Below, piece by piece: positions 1-5,581 of a stretch of 19,147 nt of DNA. Location: the NCBI GenBank assembly GCA_045537695.1, contig JAZSQB010000060.1, positions 1 to 19,147 on the forward strand, in the 5' to 3' direction. Below the pieces are notes generated by a model that was not told where the DNA came from, ran no database searches, and worked only from the letters and a program-made list of their open reading frames with translations. The DNA is from RGIG2041 sp045537695. GTDB lineage: Bacteria > Bacillota > Clostridia > UBA1381 > UMGS1253. Positions within the stretch are counted from its first letter, which is position 1. Each line of letters opens with the position of its first letter. Position numbers and translations under genes: made by a program.

Positions 1-17
1 CTATGATATATTCTACC

Positions 18-32
18 ATAGGGGGTGCTTTT
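18..32. repeat. 15-base repeat, left copy (second at 585-599)
   Basis: ATAGGGGGTGCTTTT occurs identically at 18-32 and 585-599, flanking tadA. On the plus strand both contain a purine-rich ribosome-site-like GGGGGTG. On the minus strand the right copy lies about 56 bases upstream of the tadA start, and the left copy would lie upstream of any minus-strand gene beyond the left edge. Confidence 0.7.
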
Positions 33-79
33 TGTATATTGTCTGTTTTTACTGGTTCGGTTCATGGGCGAGTGCTTTT

Positions 80-529
80 TTATCTTAACTTCTTGAAAAA
101 ATCTTTTAAAATTCTACTGCATTCTTCTTCGCAAACACCGCCGAAAACGACGGTGTCGTGGTTGAATTTTCCGGGCAAAAACAAATCCACAACAGAGCCG
201 CAGGCGCCGGCTTTGGTATCTCGTGCTCCGAAGTAGAGATTACGGATGTGACTTTGTATTATCGCGCCGGCACACATAGGGCATGGTTCGAGCGTGACAT
301 ATAGGTCACAGCCATTTAAGTGCCAGCTGCTGCGAGCCTTGGCTGCTGCTTCTAGTGCGTTGATTTCGGCGTGTCCGGAAACAGCGTTCTGCGTTTCGCG
401 TGTGTTTCTGCCGGTGGCAACAATTTTGCTTTTGTATACAACAACAGCACCGATGGGTGCTTCGCCGTCTGCAAGCGCGTTTTTTGCCTCTGCAAGGGCA
501 GCTTGCATAAATGCTTCGTTATATGCCAT
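80..529 (-). CDS. tadA: tRNA-specific adenosine-34 deaminase TadA
   Basis: Cytosolic zinc enzyme that deaminates A34 to inosine in the tRNA wobble position, in bacteria chiefly tRNA-Arg(ACG), so that one tRNA reads CGU, CGC and CGA. The 149-residue product shows the cytidine/deoxycytidylate deaminase fold signatures: HAE (H53, E55, zinc ligand and proton shuttle) and PCPMC (C83, C86, zinc ligands), followed by the family-typical DTKAGACGS stretch and a C-terminal ECS...FF..LR helix. Length is normal for TadA. The frame stays open upstream to 616, but the ATG at 529 is chosen because GAGGAG lies a few bases before it and homology starts there. Its substrate tRNA-Arg(ACG) lies about 400 bases upstream on the same strand, but a terminator separates them. 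I see no convincing promoter directly upstream. Confidence 0.95.
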   Translation of the reverse strand: MAYNEAFMQAALAEAKNALADGEAPIGAVVVYKSKIVATGRNTRETQNAVSGHAEINALEAAAKARSSWHLNGCDLYVTLEPCPMCAGAIIQSHIRNLYFGARDTKAGACGSVVDLFLPGKFNHDTVVFGGVCEEECSRILKDFFKKLR

Positions 530-584
530 ATTGTCTCCTCTTTTTGATTTGTGCGCATAAGCAAATCCGCCTTTGCGTACATTG

Positions 585-599
585 ATAGGGGGTGCTTTT
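585..599. repeat. 15-base repeat, right copy (first at 18-32)
   Basis: Second exact copy of ATAGGGGGTGCTTTT, directly before the ATG of the 51-residue membrane peptide and in the tadA upstream region. A shared regulatory element or a conserved leader of two small genes are both possible. Confidence 0.7.
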
Positions 600-755
600 A
601 TGAAATGTATATACATTACGTTGAAACGCAGTGTAATTTATGGATTCCTACTGTTTTTTCTTTTTGTGCTGCTTGGAGGTGCGTTTTATACGGTACACAG
701 CACTTTAGATAGCGAAAAAATTGCTGTCTGGCGGGAAAGCATCCAAGCCGAATAG
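600..755 (+). CDS. small single-pass membrane protein, 51 residues, unknown function
   Basis: I do not recognise this gene. The ATG at 600 follows a GGGGGTG ribosome-site-like stretch at 588-594; an in-frame ATG at 573 has no such site. The product has a short basic N-terminus, one hydrophobic segment (about residues 13-33, rich in F, L, V and G) and a short hydrophilic tail with a charged end. This is the layout of a small membrane peptide with the N-terminus probably inside. It ends in TAG and is followed by a small CGGC-TTT-GCCG hairpin with a T run. It is divergent from tadA, with about 70 bases between the two starts. No promoter was found with confidence. Real expression is plausible but not proven. 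Confidence 0.5.
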   Translation: MKCIYITLKRSVIYGFLLFFLFVLLGGAFYTVHSTLDSEKIAVWRESIQAE

Positions 756-782
756 TTATTGCATATCAAAGGTTTCACGAAA

Positions 783-801
783 CGGCTTTGCCGATTTTTT
801 T
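783..801 (+). terminator. short intrinsic terminator after the 51-residue ORF
   Basis: CGGC (783-786), loop TTT, GCCG (790-793), then A and seven T. The stem is only four pairs, so it is weak. Its position 28 bases after the small ORF supports a role as that gene's 3' end. Confidence 0.4.
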
Positions 802-894
802 GCTGCTTTCTAGAAGTATAGGGGCGATAAAAGCCGGGTGCAGTTTGTTTTCTCTGATAAAAGGGGTTTAACTTTCTTCGCGATTCGTATTTGT

Positions 895-931
895 AAAAAA
901 ATCCTGCCAACTTTCGTAGGCAGGATTTTTT
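895..931 (-). terminator. intrinsic terminator of tRNA-Arg(ACG)
   Basis: Inverted repeat AATCCTGCC / GGCAGGATT with a ten-base loop at 909-918. It is flanked by A runs and T runs on both sides, so it can work in both directions. On the minus strand it lies just after the CCA end of tRNA-Arg, separating the tRNA transcript from tadA. On the plus strand it would stop read-through into the tRNA. Confidence 0.85.
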
Positions 932-933
932 GA

Positions 934-1010
934 TGGCGTGCCGCAGAAGATTCGAACTCCCGACCTTTTGATCCGTAGTCAAACGCTCTATCCAGCTGAG
1001 CTAGCGGCAC
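934..1010 (-). tRNA. tRNA-Arg (anticodon ACG)
   Basis: On the minus strand the gene runs from GTGCCGC to the encoded CCA (934-936 in plus coordinates). The 7-bp acceptor stem pairs fully, the D arm is AGCTCAGCTGGATAGAGC, the anticodon arm is TTTGA-CTACGGA-TCAAA and the T loop carries TTCGAAT. The anticodon ACG would become ICG after deamination by TadA, which is encoded downstream on the same strand. It has its own promoter and terminator. Confidence 0.97.
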
Positions 1011-1032
1011 ATTTGTTTTGTCAACGAATGAT

Positions 1033-1061
1033 ATTATAACACAGTAAAACACATTTGTCAA
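1033..1061 (-). promoter_or_regulatory. consensus sigma-A promoter of tRNA-Arg(ACG)
   Basis: On the minus strand TTGACA (1056-1061) and TATAAT (1033-1038) are separated by exactly 17 bases, a perfect match to the vegetative consensus. It lies about 22 bases before the mature tRNA 5' end. Confidence 0.92.
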
Positions 1062-1114
1062 TCATAAAATTTACAAAAATTATAAAAAAACATCTATCTT
1101 TTTTGTGATTTTTA

Positions 1115-1123
1115 TGATATAAT
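1115..1123 (+). promoter_or_regulatory. extended -10 promoter of the dnaD-dnaI operon
   Basis: TGATATAAT gives an extended -10 (TGn before TATAAT, 1118-1123). There is no good -35 at the expected place (TATCTT at 1095-1100), which is common for extended -10 promoters. It lies about 37 bases before the start and is divergent from the tRNA-Arg promoter. Confidence 0.7.
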
Positions 1124-1159
1124 GATTACAATTGTGTAACATAGGAGGAGGTGTTTTGC

Positions 1160-2122
1160 GTGCAAAAAAATCTGCAGAGTGATAGTTTTAATATATCAAA
1201 GACATTTGTATTGGAAAAAATGCAGTCGTTAGATGCGATAACTTTGCAGGTATATCTGTACGCAAAATGTATTGCTTCAGAAAATGACGGTAAGACAACG
1301 TGTGAAGCTCTCTATGAAGCATTTGGCGAAAAAGAATCGGTACAGCAGGCATTGCGCACATTGGTTCGCAATAGTTGCCTCTTGGTGGATTGCGCATCGA
1401 ATATTACTTTTTCTCAGCGCACGGAAGAAGATAAGCCGCGCTATACACCGGCAGAAATAAATAAGAGTGTTGAGCGTGATGATGACCTTAGAATGTTGAT
1501 GCAGGCGGCGGAGTGCTTGCTTGGTAAAATGTTGACGGCGTCTTCTGCAGAAGTGTTGATTAGCATGTATGACTGGCTCGGGCTACCGTCGGACGTGATA
1601 TTAAAACTGATAGAATATTGCGCGGAAAACGGAAAACGAAATATGGCTTATATTGAAAAGATTGCGATTGCCTGGTCTAAAGAAGGCATTGTCACGATGG
1701 AAGCTGCAGAACAGTACATTGCGAATGAAACAAAACGTAAGGGATACTTTTTCCGGGCAAAGAAAATATTTGGCATTGAAAACCGTAGCTTTACCACGCG
1801 CGAGGAAGGATTTTTGCGTGCTTGGCAAGGCTTGGGCGTGAGTGAACAACTGCTGGCTTTTGCGTTTGATTATACTGTTGATAAGACGGGGAAGCTTTCG
1901 TTTGCCTATATGGATAAAGTGCTTCGTGCATGGATAGAGACCGGTGTAAAGACGCCTGCACAGGCACAAAAATTTTTAGAAGCATATAAAAAGCAGCAAA
2001 TACCGCAAAAAACGACCGGCGCAAGTAAAAAGCCGGGTATTTATAATACAAATAACTATGATTATGATGAGATTCGGCGTGCTGCCAGAGAGAGTATTCG
2101 TCGTAAAATCGGGAAGGAGTAA
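1160..2122 (+). CDS. DnaD-domain primosome/replication protein
   Basis: DnaD-type proteins help load the replicative helicase in Firmicutes. The product of about 320 residues has an N-terminal winged-helix-like part (first ~95 residues), a linker and two successive DnaD/DnaB_2-like helical repeats (about residues 110-190 and 195-270). Both repeats carry the family pattern in which an aromatic/hydrophobic helix ends in YI/YMDKV..AW..EG/TG, then a TMEAAEQ or TPAQAQK helix. The C-terminal tail is basic. GTG at 1160 is preferred over GTG at 1151 because AGGAGGAG (1143-1150) abuts 1151 with no spacer but lies nine bases before 1160. The downstream helicase-loader gene starts ten bases later, with its ribosome site inside the end of this gene, so the two are co-transcribed and probably partner proteins. 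Whether it is DnaD or DnaB in the Bacillus sense cannot be decided. Confidence 0.87.
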   Translation: MQKNLQSDSFNISKTFVLEKMQSLDAITLQVYLYAKCIASENDGKTTCEALYEAFGEKESVQQALRTLVRNSCLLVDCASNITFSQRTEEDKPRYTPAEINKSVERDDDLRMLMQAAECLLGKMLTASSAEVLISMYDWLGLPSDVILKLIEYCAENGKRNMAYIEKIAIAWSKEGIVTMEAAEQYIANETKRKGYFFRAKKIFGIENRSFTTREEGFLRAWQGLGVSEQLLAFAFDYTVDKTGKLSFAYMDKVLRAWIETGVKTPAQAQKFLEAYKKQQIPQKTTGASKKPGIYNTNNYDYDEIRRAARESIRRKIGKE

Positions 2123-2131
2123 GCCGGCTTT

Positions 2132-3124
2132 ATGGATGCTAATTTATATGATGAAATATTGAAGAGCTACGAGCGATTGCGTATGATGCGTAAGCGTGAG
2201 CGTTTGCAGCGATTGAAAGAGGTTTATGCCAAGGATTCTGTGATTGAGGAATTGGACATAAAAATTCAGAATACCGGTGCTGCAGCAATGATGGAAATTT
2301 TAGAAAAGCCAACAGAGTCCAAAACGATTTCGGCTAATATGCAAAAAGAAATTGCTTTGCTTTCTAAACAACGTACGGAACGCGTGCTTGCGCTTGGGTA
2401 TTCACAGGATTATACGGATATGGAGTATGACTGCGCGTTGTGCGAAGATACGGGATATGTAAACGGAAATATTTGTGAATGTTTACAATTGCGTGCGACA
2501 AAAGCGGCTAAAGCAAAATCGGATATTGCGCCACTTTTGCATAAGCAAAATTTTGAAAAGTTTGATTTAAGTATATTTGATGAAAAAAATCATACTTTGG
2601 TGCAGGAGAATTTAACGCTTGCTAAAGAATTTGTAAAAAATTTCGGCAAAGAAAATGTGAGTTTACTGCTGTATGGCGATGCCGGCTGCGGCAAAACATT
2701 TTTATCTTCGTGTATTGCACATGCACTGTTGGAAAAAAATGTGCAGGTTGTTTATAAGAGTGCGGTTCGTTTATTTGCGGATTATCTTGACTATGTGTTT
2801 AACCGTGCGGATATGAAAGAGGAGCTTTTGCGCGTGATGGATGCACAGCTCTTGATTATAGATGATTTGGGTACGGAAGCGGTGAATCAGCACACAGTTT
2901 CTTATCTGTTTCAATTGATTAATGAACGTGCGATGCGCGGAAAAAGCACAATTATCAGTACGAATTTGTCGCTAAAGGAGATAGAAAGCATTTATTCCGC
3001 ACGTATTAGCTCTAGATTGTTTGAACGCTATGAACTTGTTGAATTTCCGCTTGAAGACCTTCGCGCGAAAATTAAAACAAGATTATTAAAAAAAATTCCA
3101 AACGAGAGCTTCAAGAAAATATAA
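2132..3124 (+). CDS. DnaC/DnaI-like replicative helicase loader, AAA+ ATPase
   Basis: Cytosolic ATPase that loads the DnaB-type helicase at origins or restarted forks. The 330-residue product has a coiled, basic N-terminal region, then a probable zinc-binding cluster (C101, C104, C115, C117) as in DnaI. The AAA+ core follows: Walker A GDAGCGKT (182-189), Walker B LIIDD (241-245), sensor-1 STN (276-278) and an arginine-rich ISSRLFERY segment near residue 292-300. Length and layout match DnaI/DnaC rather than the shorter transposon IstB proteins, and no transposase lies nearby. ATG at 2132 has GGAAGGAG at 2111-2118 within the end of the dnaD-like gene. The neighbour supports a primosome role. 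I see no strong terminator after it. Confidence 0.92.
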   Translation: MDANLYDEILKSYERLRMMRKRERLQRLKEVYAKDSVIEELDIKIQNTGAAAMMEILEKPTESKTISANMQKEIALLSKQRTERVLALGYSQDYTDMEYDCALCEDTGYVNGNICECLQLRATKAAKAKSDIAPLLHKQNFEKFDLSIFDEKNHTLVQENLTLAKEFVKNFGKENVSLLLYGDAGCGKTFLSSCIAHALLEKNVQVVYKSAVRLFADYLDYVFNRADMKEELLRVMDAQLLIIDDLGTEAVNQHTVSYLFQLINERAMRGKSTIISTNLSLKEIESIYSARISSRLFERYELVEFPLEDLRAKIKTRLLKKIPNESFKKI

Positions 3125-3290
3125 AGCAGATGCAGTCAGTGGCGTAAGTGTTCAGGAATTATATTTGTTTCCTTTCTGAATCGGATGATTAAATCCAATA
3201 TTGTAATGCATTCGTTTTGAAACATATATGCTGTTACTTTGCTTGTTGTATAAAATTTTTAAATATGGATATAATTTTTGAAAAAAGGTG
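3125..3290. other. intergenic region with no recognisable gene
   Basis: AT-rich spacer between the helicase loader and the tRNA promoter. It holds an imperfect hairpin around 3152-3180 (TTCAGGAA against TTCC and CTGAA) without a clear T tract. I see no convincing gene or terminator here. Confidence 0.6.
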
Positions 3291-3319
3291 TTGACAAAAG
3301 CTTCCGTCACTGGTATAAT
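3291..3319 (+). promoter_or_regulatory. consensus promoter of the five-tRNA operon
   Basis: TTGACA (3291-3296), 17-base spacer, TATAAT (3314-3319), with TGG immediately before the -10 making it also an extended -10. It is a maximal-strength vegetative promoter, fitting a stable-RNA operon. The first tRNA begins 38 bases after the -10. Confidence 0.93.
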
Positions 3320-3356
3320 CTTATAGGTCGGTTGGTTTAAGACCGGATTGTTTTGC

Positions 3357-3431
3357 GCGGGTGTAGTTCAATGGCTAGAATCCCAGCCTTCCAAGCTGGT
3401 CGTGTGGGTTCGATTCCCATCACCCGCTCCA
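3357..3431 (+). tRNA. tRNA-Gly (anticodon TCC)
   Basis: Acceptor stem GCGGGTG pairs with CACCCGC, the anticodon arm is CCAGC-CTTCCAA-GCTGG and the T loop has TTCGATT. The 3' CCA is encoded. First gene of the tRNA operon. Confidence 0.97.
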
Positions 3432-3439
3432 ACATTTAT

Positions 3440-3516
3440 GTGCCTGTAGCTCAGTCGGATAGAGCAACTGCCTTCTAAGCAGTAGGTCCGGGGTTCGAAT
3501 CCCTGTAGGCACGCCA
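3440..3516 (+). tRNA. tRNA-Arg (anticodon TCT)
   Basis: Acceptor stem GTGCCTG with TAGGCAC, anticodon arm ACTGC-CTTCTAA-GCAGT, T loop TTCGAAT, CCA encoded. It reads AGA/AGG codons. The last A of the CCA is also the first base of the long hairpin that follows. Confidence 0.97.
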
Positions 3517-3559
3517 CAAACGAGTGTCTCGGCTCTCATTTCCGAGACACATCGTTTGT
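3516..3559 (+). repeat. long hairpin between tRNA-Arg and tRNA-His
   Basis: ACAAACGA (3516-3523) pairs with TCGTTTGT (3552-3559), and GTGTCTCGG (3524-3532) pairs with CCGAGACAC (3542-3550). That makes 17 base pairs with one bulged A (3551) and a nine-base loop. It is followed by an alternating TATATAT stretch rather than a T run, so it is not a standard terminator. It could be a processing signal, an attenuator within the operon or a short palindromic repeat insertion. Confidence 0.85.
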
Positions 3560-3569
3560 TTATATATAT

Positions 3570-3647
<78 letters not shown>

Positions 3648-3666
3648 AAAACCCTTTTTGAGATGA

Positions 3667-3743
3667 TGGGATGTAGCCAAGTCGGTAAGGCACCAGATTT
3701 TGATTCTGGCATTTCGTAGGTTCGAGTCCTGCCATCCCAACCA
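3667..3743 (+). tRNA. tRNA-Gln (anticodon TTG)
   Basis: Acceptor TGGGATG pairs with CATCCCA, anticodon arm CCAGA-TTTTGAT-TCTGG, T loop TTCGAGT, CCA encoded. The U-A first pair is usual for bacterial tRNA-Gln. Confidence 0.96.
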
Positions 3744-3766
3744 ACCTCTTTAAAATTGAATAGTAT

Positions 3767-3842
3767 GGTCCATTAGCTCAGCCGGCAGAGCACTTGACTT
3801 TTAATCAAGGTGTCCCGCGTTCGAATCGCGGATGGATCACCA
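3767..3842 (+). tRNA. tRNA-Lys (anticodon TTT)
   Basis: Acceptor GGTCCAT pairs with ATGGATC (one G-U), anticodon arm CTTGA-CTTTTAA-TCAAG, T loop TTCGAAT, CCA encoded. Last tRNA of the operon; the terminator begins at the next base. Confidence 0.97.
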
Positions 3843-3878
3843 AAAATCGACAAGGTTCGACAGAATCTTGTCGATTTT
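3843..3878 (+). terminator. terminator of the tRNA operon
   Basis: AAAATCGACAAG (3843-3854) pairs perfectly with CTTGTCGATTTT (3867-3878) over 12 bases with a 12-base loop. The T run is part of the stem. It starts directly after the CCA of tRNA-Lys. Confidence 0.88.
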
Positions 3879-3960
3879 ACTTATTACCTCTTCACTCTTC
3901 ACTATTCCCTAAAATACTTTGTCGATTTTTGGAAAGTAATAAGTAATAGTGAATAAGGAA
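3868..3960. repeat. short direct and inverted repeats beside the broken S23-family gene
   Basis: TTGTCGATTTT from the terminator (3868-3878) recurs at 3919-3929. ACTTATTAC (3879-3887) has its reverse complement GTAATAAGT at 3936-3944, and TTCACTATT (3898-3906) has its reverse complement AATAGTGAA at 3945-3953. TTCACT also recurs at 3891. Such short TTCACT/ACTTATTAC-type repeats look like the edge of a small repeated or mobile element; that reading is inference. Confidence 0.55.
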
Positions 3961-4013
3961 AAGGTAAGGCTCAGACTCACAGGGGCGAGTTTGTTTTAAA
4001 AAGGAGAATGTTC

Positions 4014-4358
4014 ATGGAAAGTCCTTTGCTGATAAAATCAAAACAGTTTGCATTAGATATAATTAAAGTTTGTAATAAAGTAAAAAGTGAAAAAAGAGAA
4101 AGTATACTTACAAATTAGCTTATCCGTAGCGGAACAAGTATTGGTGCGAACATTAGGGAAGCGTTTTATGGTCATGGTAAAAATGATTTCATTGCCAAAC
4201 TGCAGATAGCATTAAAAGAATGCTCTGAAAGCGAATAGTGGATTGAATTACTTATAGAAAGTGGATATTACGAAGATAAGACAATTCTTGATAAATGTAT
4301 AGAGTTAAAGAAAATTCTTATTTCATCAATTAACACTGCAAAGAAAAATAATAATTGA
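4014..4358 (+). pseudogene. four-helix-bundle protein (S23/IVP family), two in-frame TAG codons
   Basis: Reading through from ATG 4014 (AAGGAG at 4001-4006) gives 114 codons in one frame with no frameshift, but with TAG at 4116-4118 (codon 35) and 4236-4238 (codon 75). The product matches the four-helix-bundle family found in 23S rRNA intervening sequences and as solitary genes. It has the hallmark RSGTSIGANIREA after the first stop, then FIAKLQIALKECSES, the second stop, and WIELLIESGYY. In relatives the stop positions are normally Gln (a single CAG to TAG change) and Tyr. At least five genes in this window end in TAG, so TAG is a working stop here and the gene is read as inactivated. The two point mutations in an otherwise clean frame suggest recent decay. 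It lies between a tRNA operon and a TRAP operon, with short repeats upstream. Confidence 0.85.
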
Positions 4359-4389
4359 ACGTCATCTAAACCATTCGGCTCTTCTCAAC

Positions 4390-4418
4390 AACCCGTACAT
4401 TAGTACGGGTTTATTTAC
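4390..4418 (+). terminator. intrinsic terminator after the broken S23-family gene
   Basis: AACCCGTAC (4390-4398), loop ATTA, GTACGGGTT (4403-4411), followed by TATTTAC. A nine-pair GC-rich stem with a modest T tract. It isolates the TRAP operon from upstream transcription. Confidence 0.8.
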
Positions 4419-4481
4419 ATTTACCGCAGAGCATAACTCAAAAACTATTAATATCATAACTCATAAAGTCCTAAAACTATA

Positions 4482-4510
4482 TTGCTTCCTTGTACGAAAC
4501 GTGGTATAAT
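4482..4510 (+). promoter_or_regulatory. promoter of the TRAP operon
   Basis: TTGCTT (4482-4487), 17-base spacer, TATAAT (4505-4510) preceded by TGG (extended -10). It is 32 bases upstream of the binding-protein start codon. Confidence 0.85.
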
Positions 4511-4541
4511 TACTACATTGATATTTAAAGGAGGAAGAACA

Positions 4542-5501
4542 ATGAAAAAGATTTTTTCTGTTGTATTGGCACTGACACTTGTATTTGCACTTTGTGCATG
4601 TGGTGGTAATGCAGGTACTAAAATGACAATGGGTACAGGTGGTACATCCGGCACATATTACGGTTACGGCGGTATTATCGGTCAGTATATCACAAACAAA
4701 GCAGGCATCCAGACAACGGTTGTTTCTACGGACGGTTCTAAGGCAAACATCCAGGGTATTGCTGCGGGCAACTATCAGTTGGCTACGGTACAGTCTGACG
4801 TTATGGCTTATGCTTGGGAAGGTACGCGCTCCTTCGAAACGGACGGTAAGATTGATTCTTTCCGCGTTGTAGCAGGTCTTTATGCAGAATCCGTACAGCT
4901 TGTAACAATGGATCCGTCCATTAAGAGCGTTGCTGATTTGAAGGGCAAGAGCGTTTCTATCGGTGCTCCGGGCTCCGGCGTATACTTTAATGCGATCGAT
5001 GTTTTAACTGCTGCAGGTCTCACGGAAGCAGATATTAAGGCGCAGTACCAGTCTTTTGCTGACAGTACAGATGCGCTCAAGGACGGCAAGATCGACGCTG
5101 CGTTTATCGTAGCCGGTGCGCCGACTCCGGCGATCACAGAGCTTTGCACAACAAATGCAGCATATCTTGTACCGATTGATGGTGATGTTGCAGAAAATCT
5201 TATTGCATCCTGCCCGTTCTACACAACCTATACAATTCCGGCAGGAACATATGCAGGCCAGAAAGCGGATGTTACAACTGTAACGGTTAAGGCTACTTTG
5301 ATTGTAAGCGCAGATGCTTCTGAAGAAGATGTATATAAGCTTACAGCAGCAATCTTTGACAATATTGAATCAATCACCGGTGAGCATGCTAAGGGTGAAG
5401 AGCTTAGCCTTGAAAATGCAACAAGCGGTATGACAGCGCCGTTCCATACCGGTGCGGCAAAGTATTTTGCTGAAAAAGGCATGGATGTAGAAGCGCTGTA
5501 A
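4542..5501 (+). CDS. TAXI-family TRAP transporter substrate-binding lipoprotein
   Basis: Extracytoplasmic binding protein of a tripartite ATP-independent transporter, which captures a solute and delivers it to the membrane permease using an ion gradient. The 319-residue product has a lipoprotein signal peptide: MKK, a hydrophobic core, then lipobox LCAC with lipidated C20. The mature part starts with the TAXI hallmark MGTGGTSGTYYGYGG and continues with VVSTDGSKANIQGIAAGNYQLATVQSD-type segments and a VADLKGKSVSIGAPGSG loop, all typical of the family. ATG 4542 is chosen for AAAGGAGG at 4527-4534 and the signal peptide. The ORF is open upstream to 4482, but that part holds the promoter. The permease follows after a hairpin terminator. 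The substrate cannot be told from sequence; TAXI systems are linked to glutamate or organic acids in other species. Confidence 0.93.
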   Translation: MKKIFSVVLALTLVFALCACGGNAGTKMTMGTGGTSGTYYGYGGIIGQYITNKAGIQTTVVSTDGSKANIQGIAAGNYQLATVQSDVMAYAWEGTRSFETDGKIDSFRVVAGLYAESVQLVTMDPSIKSVADLKGKSVSIGAPGSGVYFNAIDVLTAAGLTEADIKAQYQSFADSTDALKDGKIDAAFIVAGAPTPAITELCTTNAAYLVPIDGDVAENLIASCPFYTTYTIPAGTYAGQKADVTTVTVKATLIVSADASEEDVYKLTAAIFDNIESITGEHAKGEELSLENATSGMTAPFHTGAAKYFAEKGMDVEAL

Positions 5502-5521
5502 TATATGATGTAAATAGCTTC

Positions 5522-5555
5522 GGCTGCGGCGATGCATTCGTCGCAGCCATTTTTT
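5522..5555 (+). terminator. leaky terminator between TRAP binding protein and permease
   Basis: An 11-pair stem with one G-U (5522-5532 with 5538-5548), five-base loop TGCAT, then six T at 5550-5555. It lies within an otherwise continuous operon. It would reduce permease transcription relative to the abundant binding protein, an arrangement common in binding-protein-dependent uptake operons. Confidence 0.85.
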
Positions 5556-5581
5556 GGGGCAACGGGTTAGGAGGTAGAAAA

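Noticed and set aside
810..1061. Minus-strand ORF with PLAQLDRAFDYGSKGREFESS
   Set aside because: It is a translation of the tRNA-Arg(ACG) gene itself, another recurrent annotation artefact.
2132..3124. Transposon IstB-type ATPase, hence an insertion sequence
   Set aside because: The N-terminal zinc-like cluster, length and pairing with a DnaD-like gene fit a replication helicase loader, and no transposase or terminal repeats are present.
4014..4358. Reassignment of TAG to a sense codon in this organism
   Set aside because: The 51-residue gene, the Q/N peptide gene, yggS, yggT and aroB all end in TAG at the expected family length, and the tRNA-Gln here has anticodon TTG. Nothing else points to recoding.
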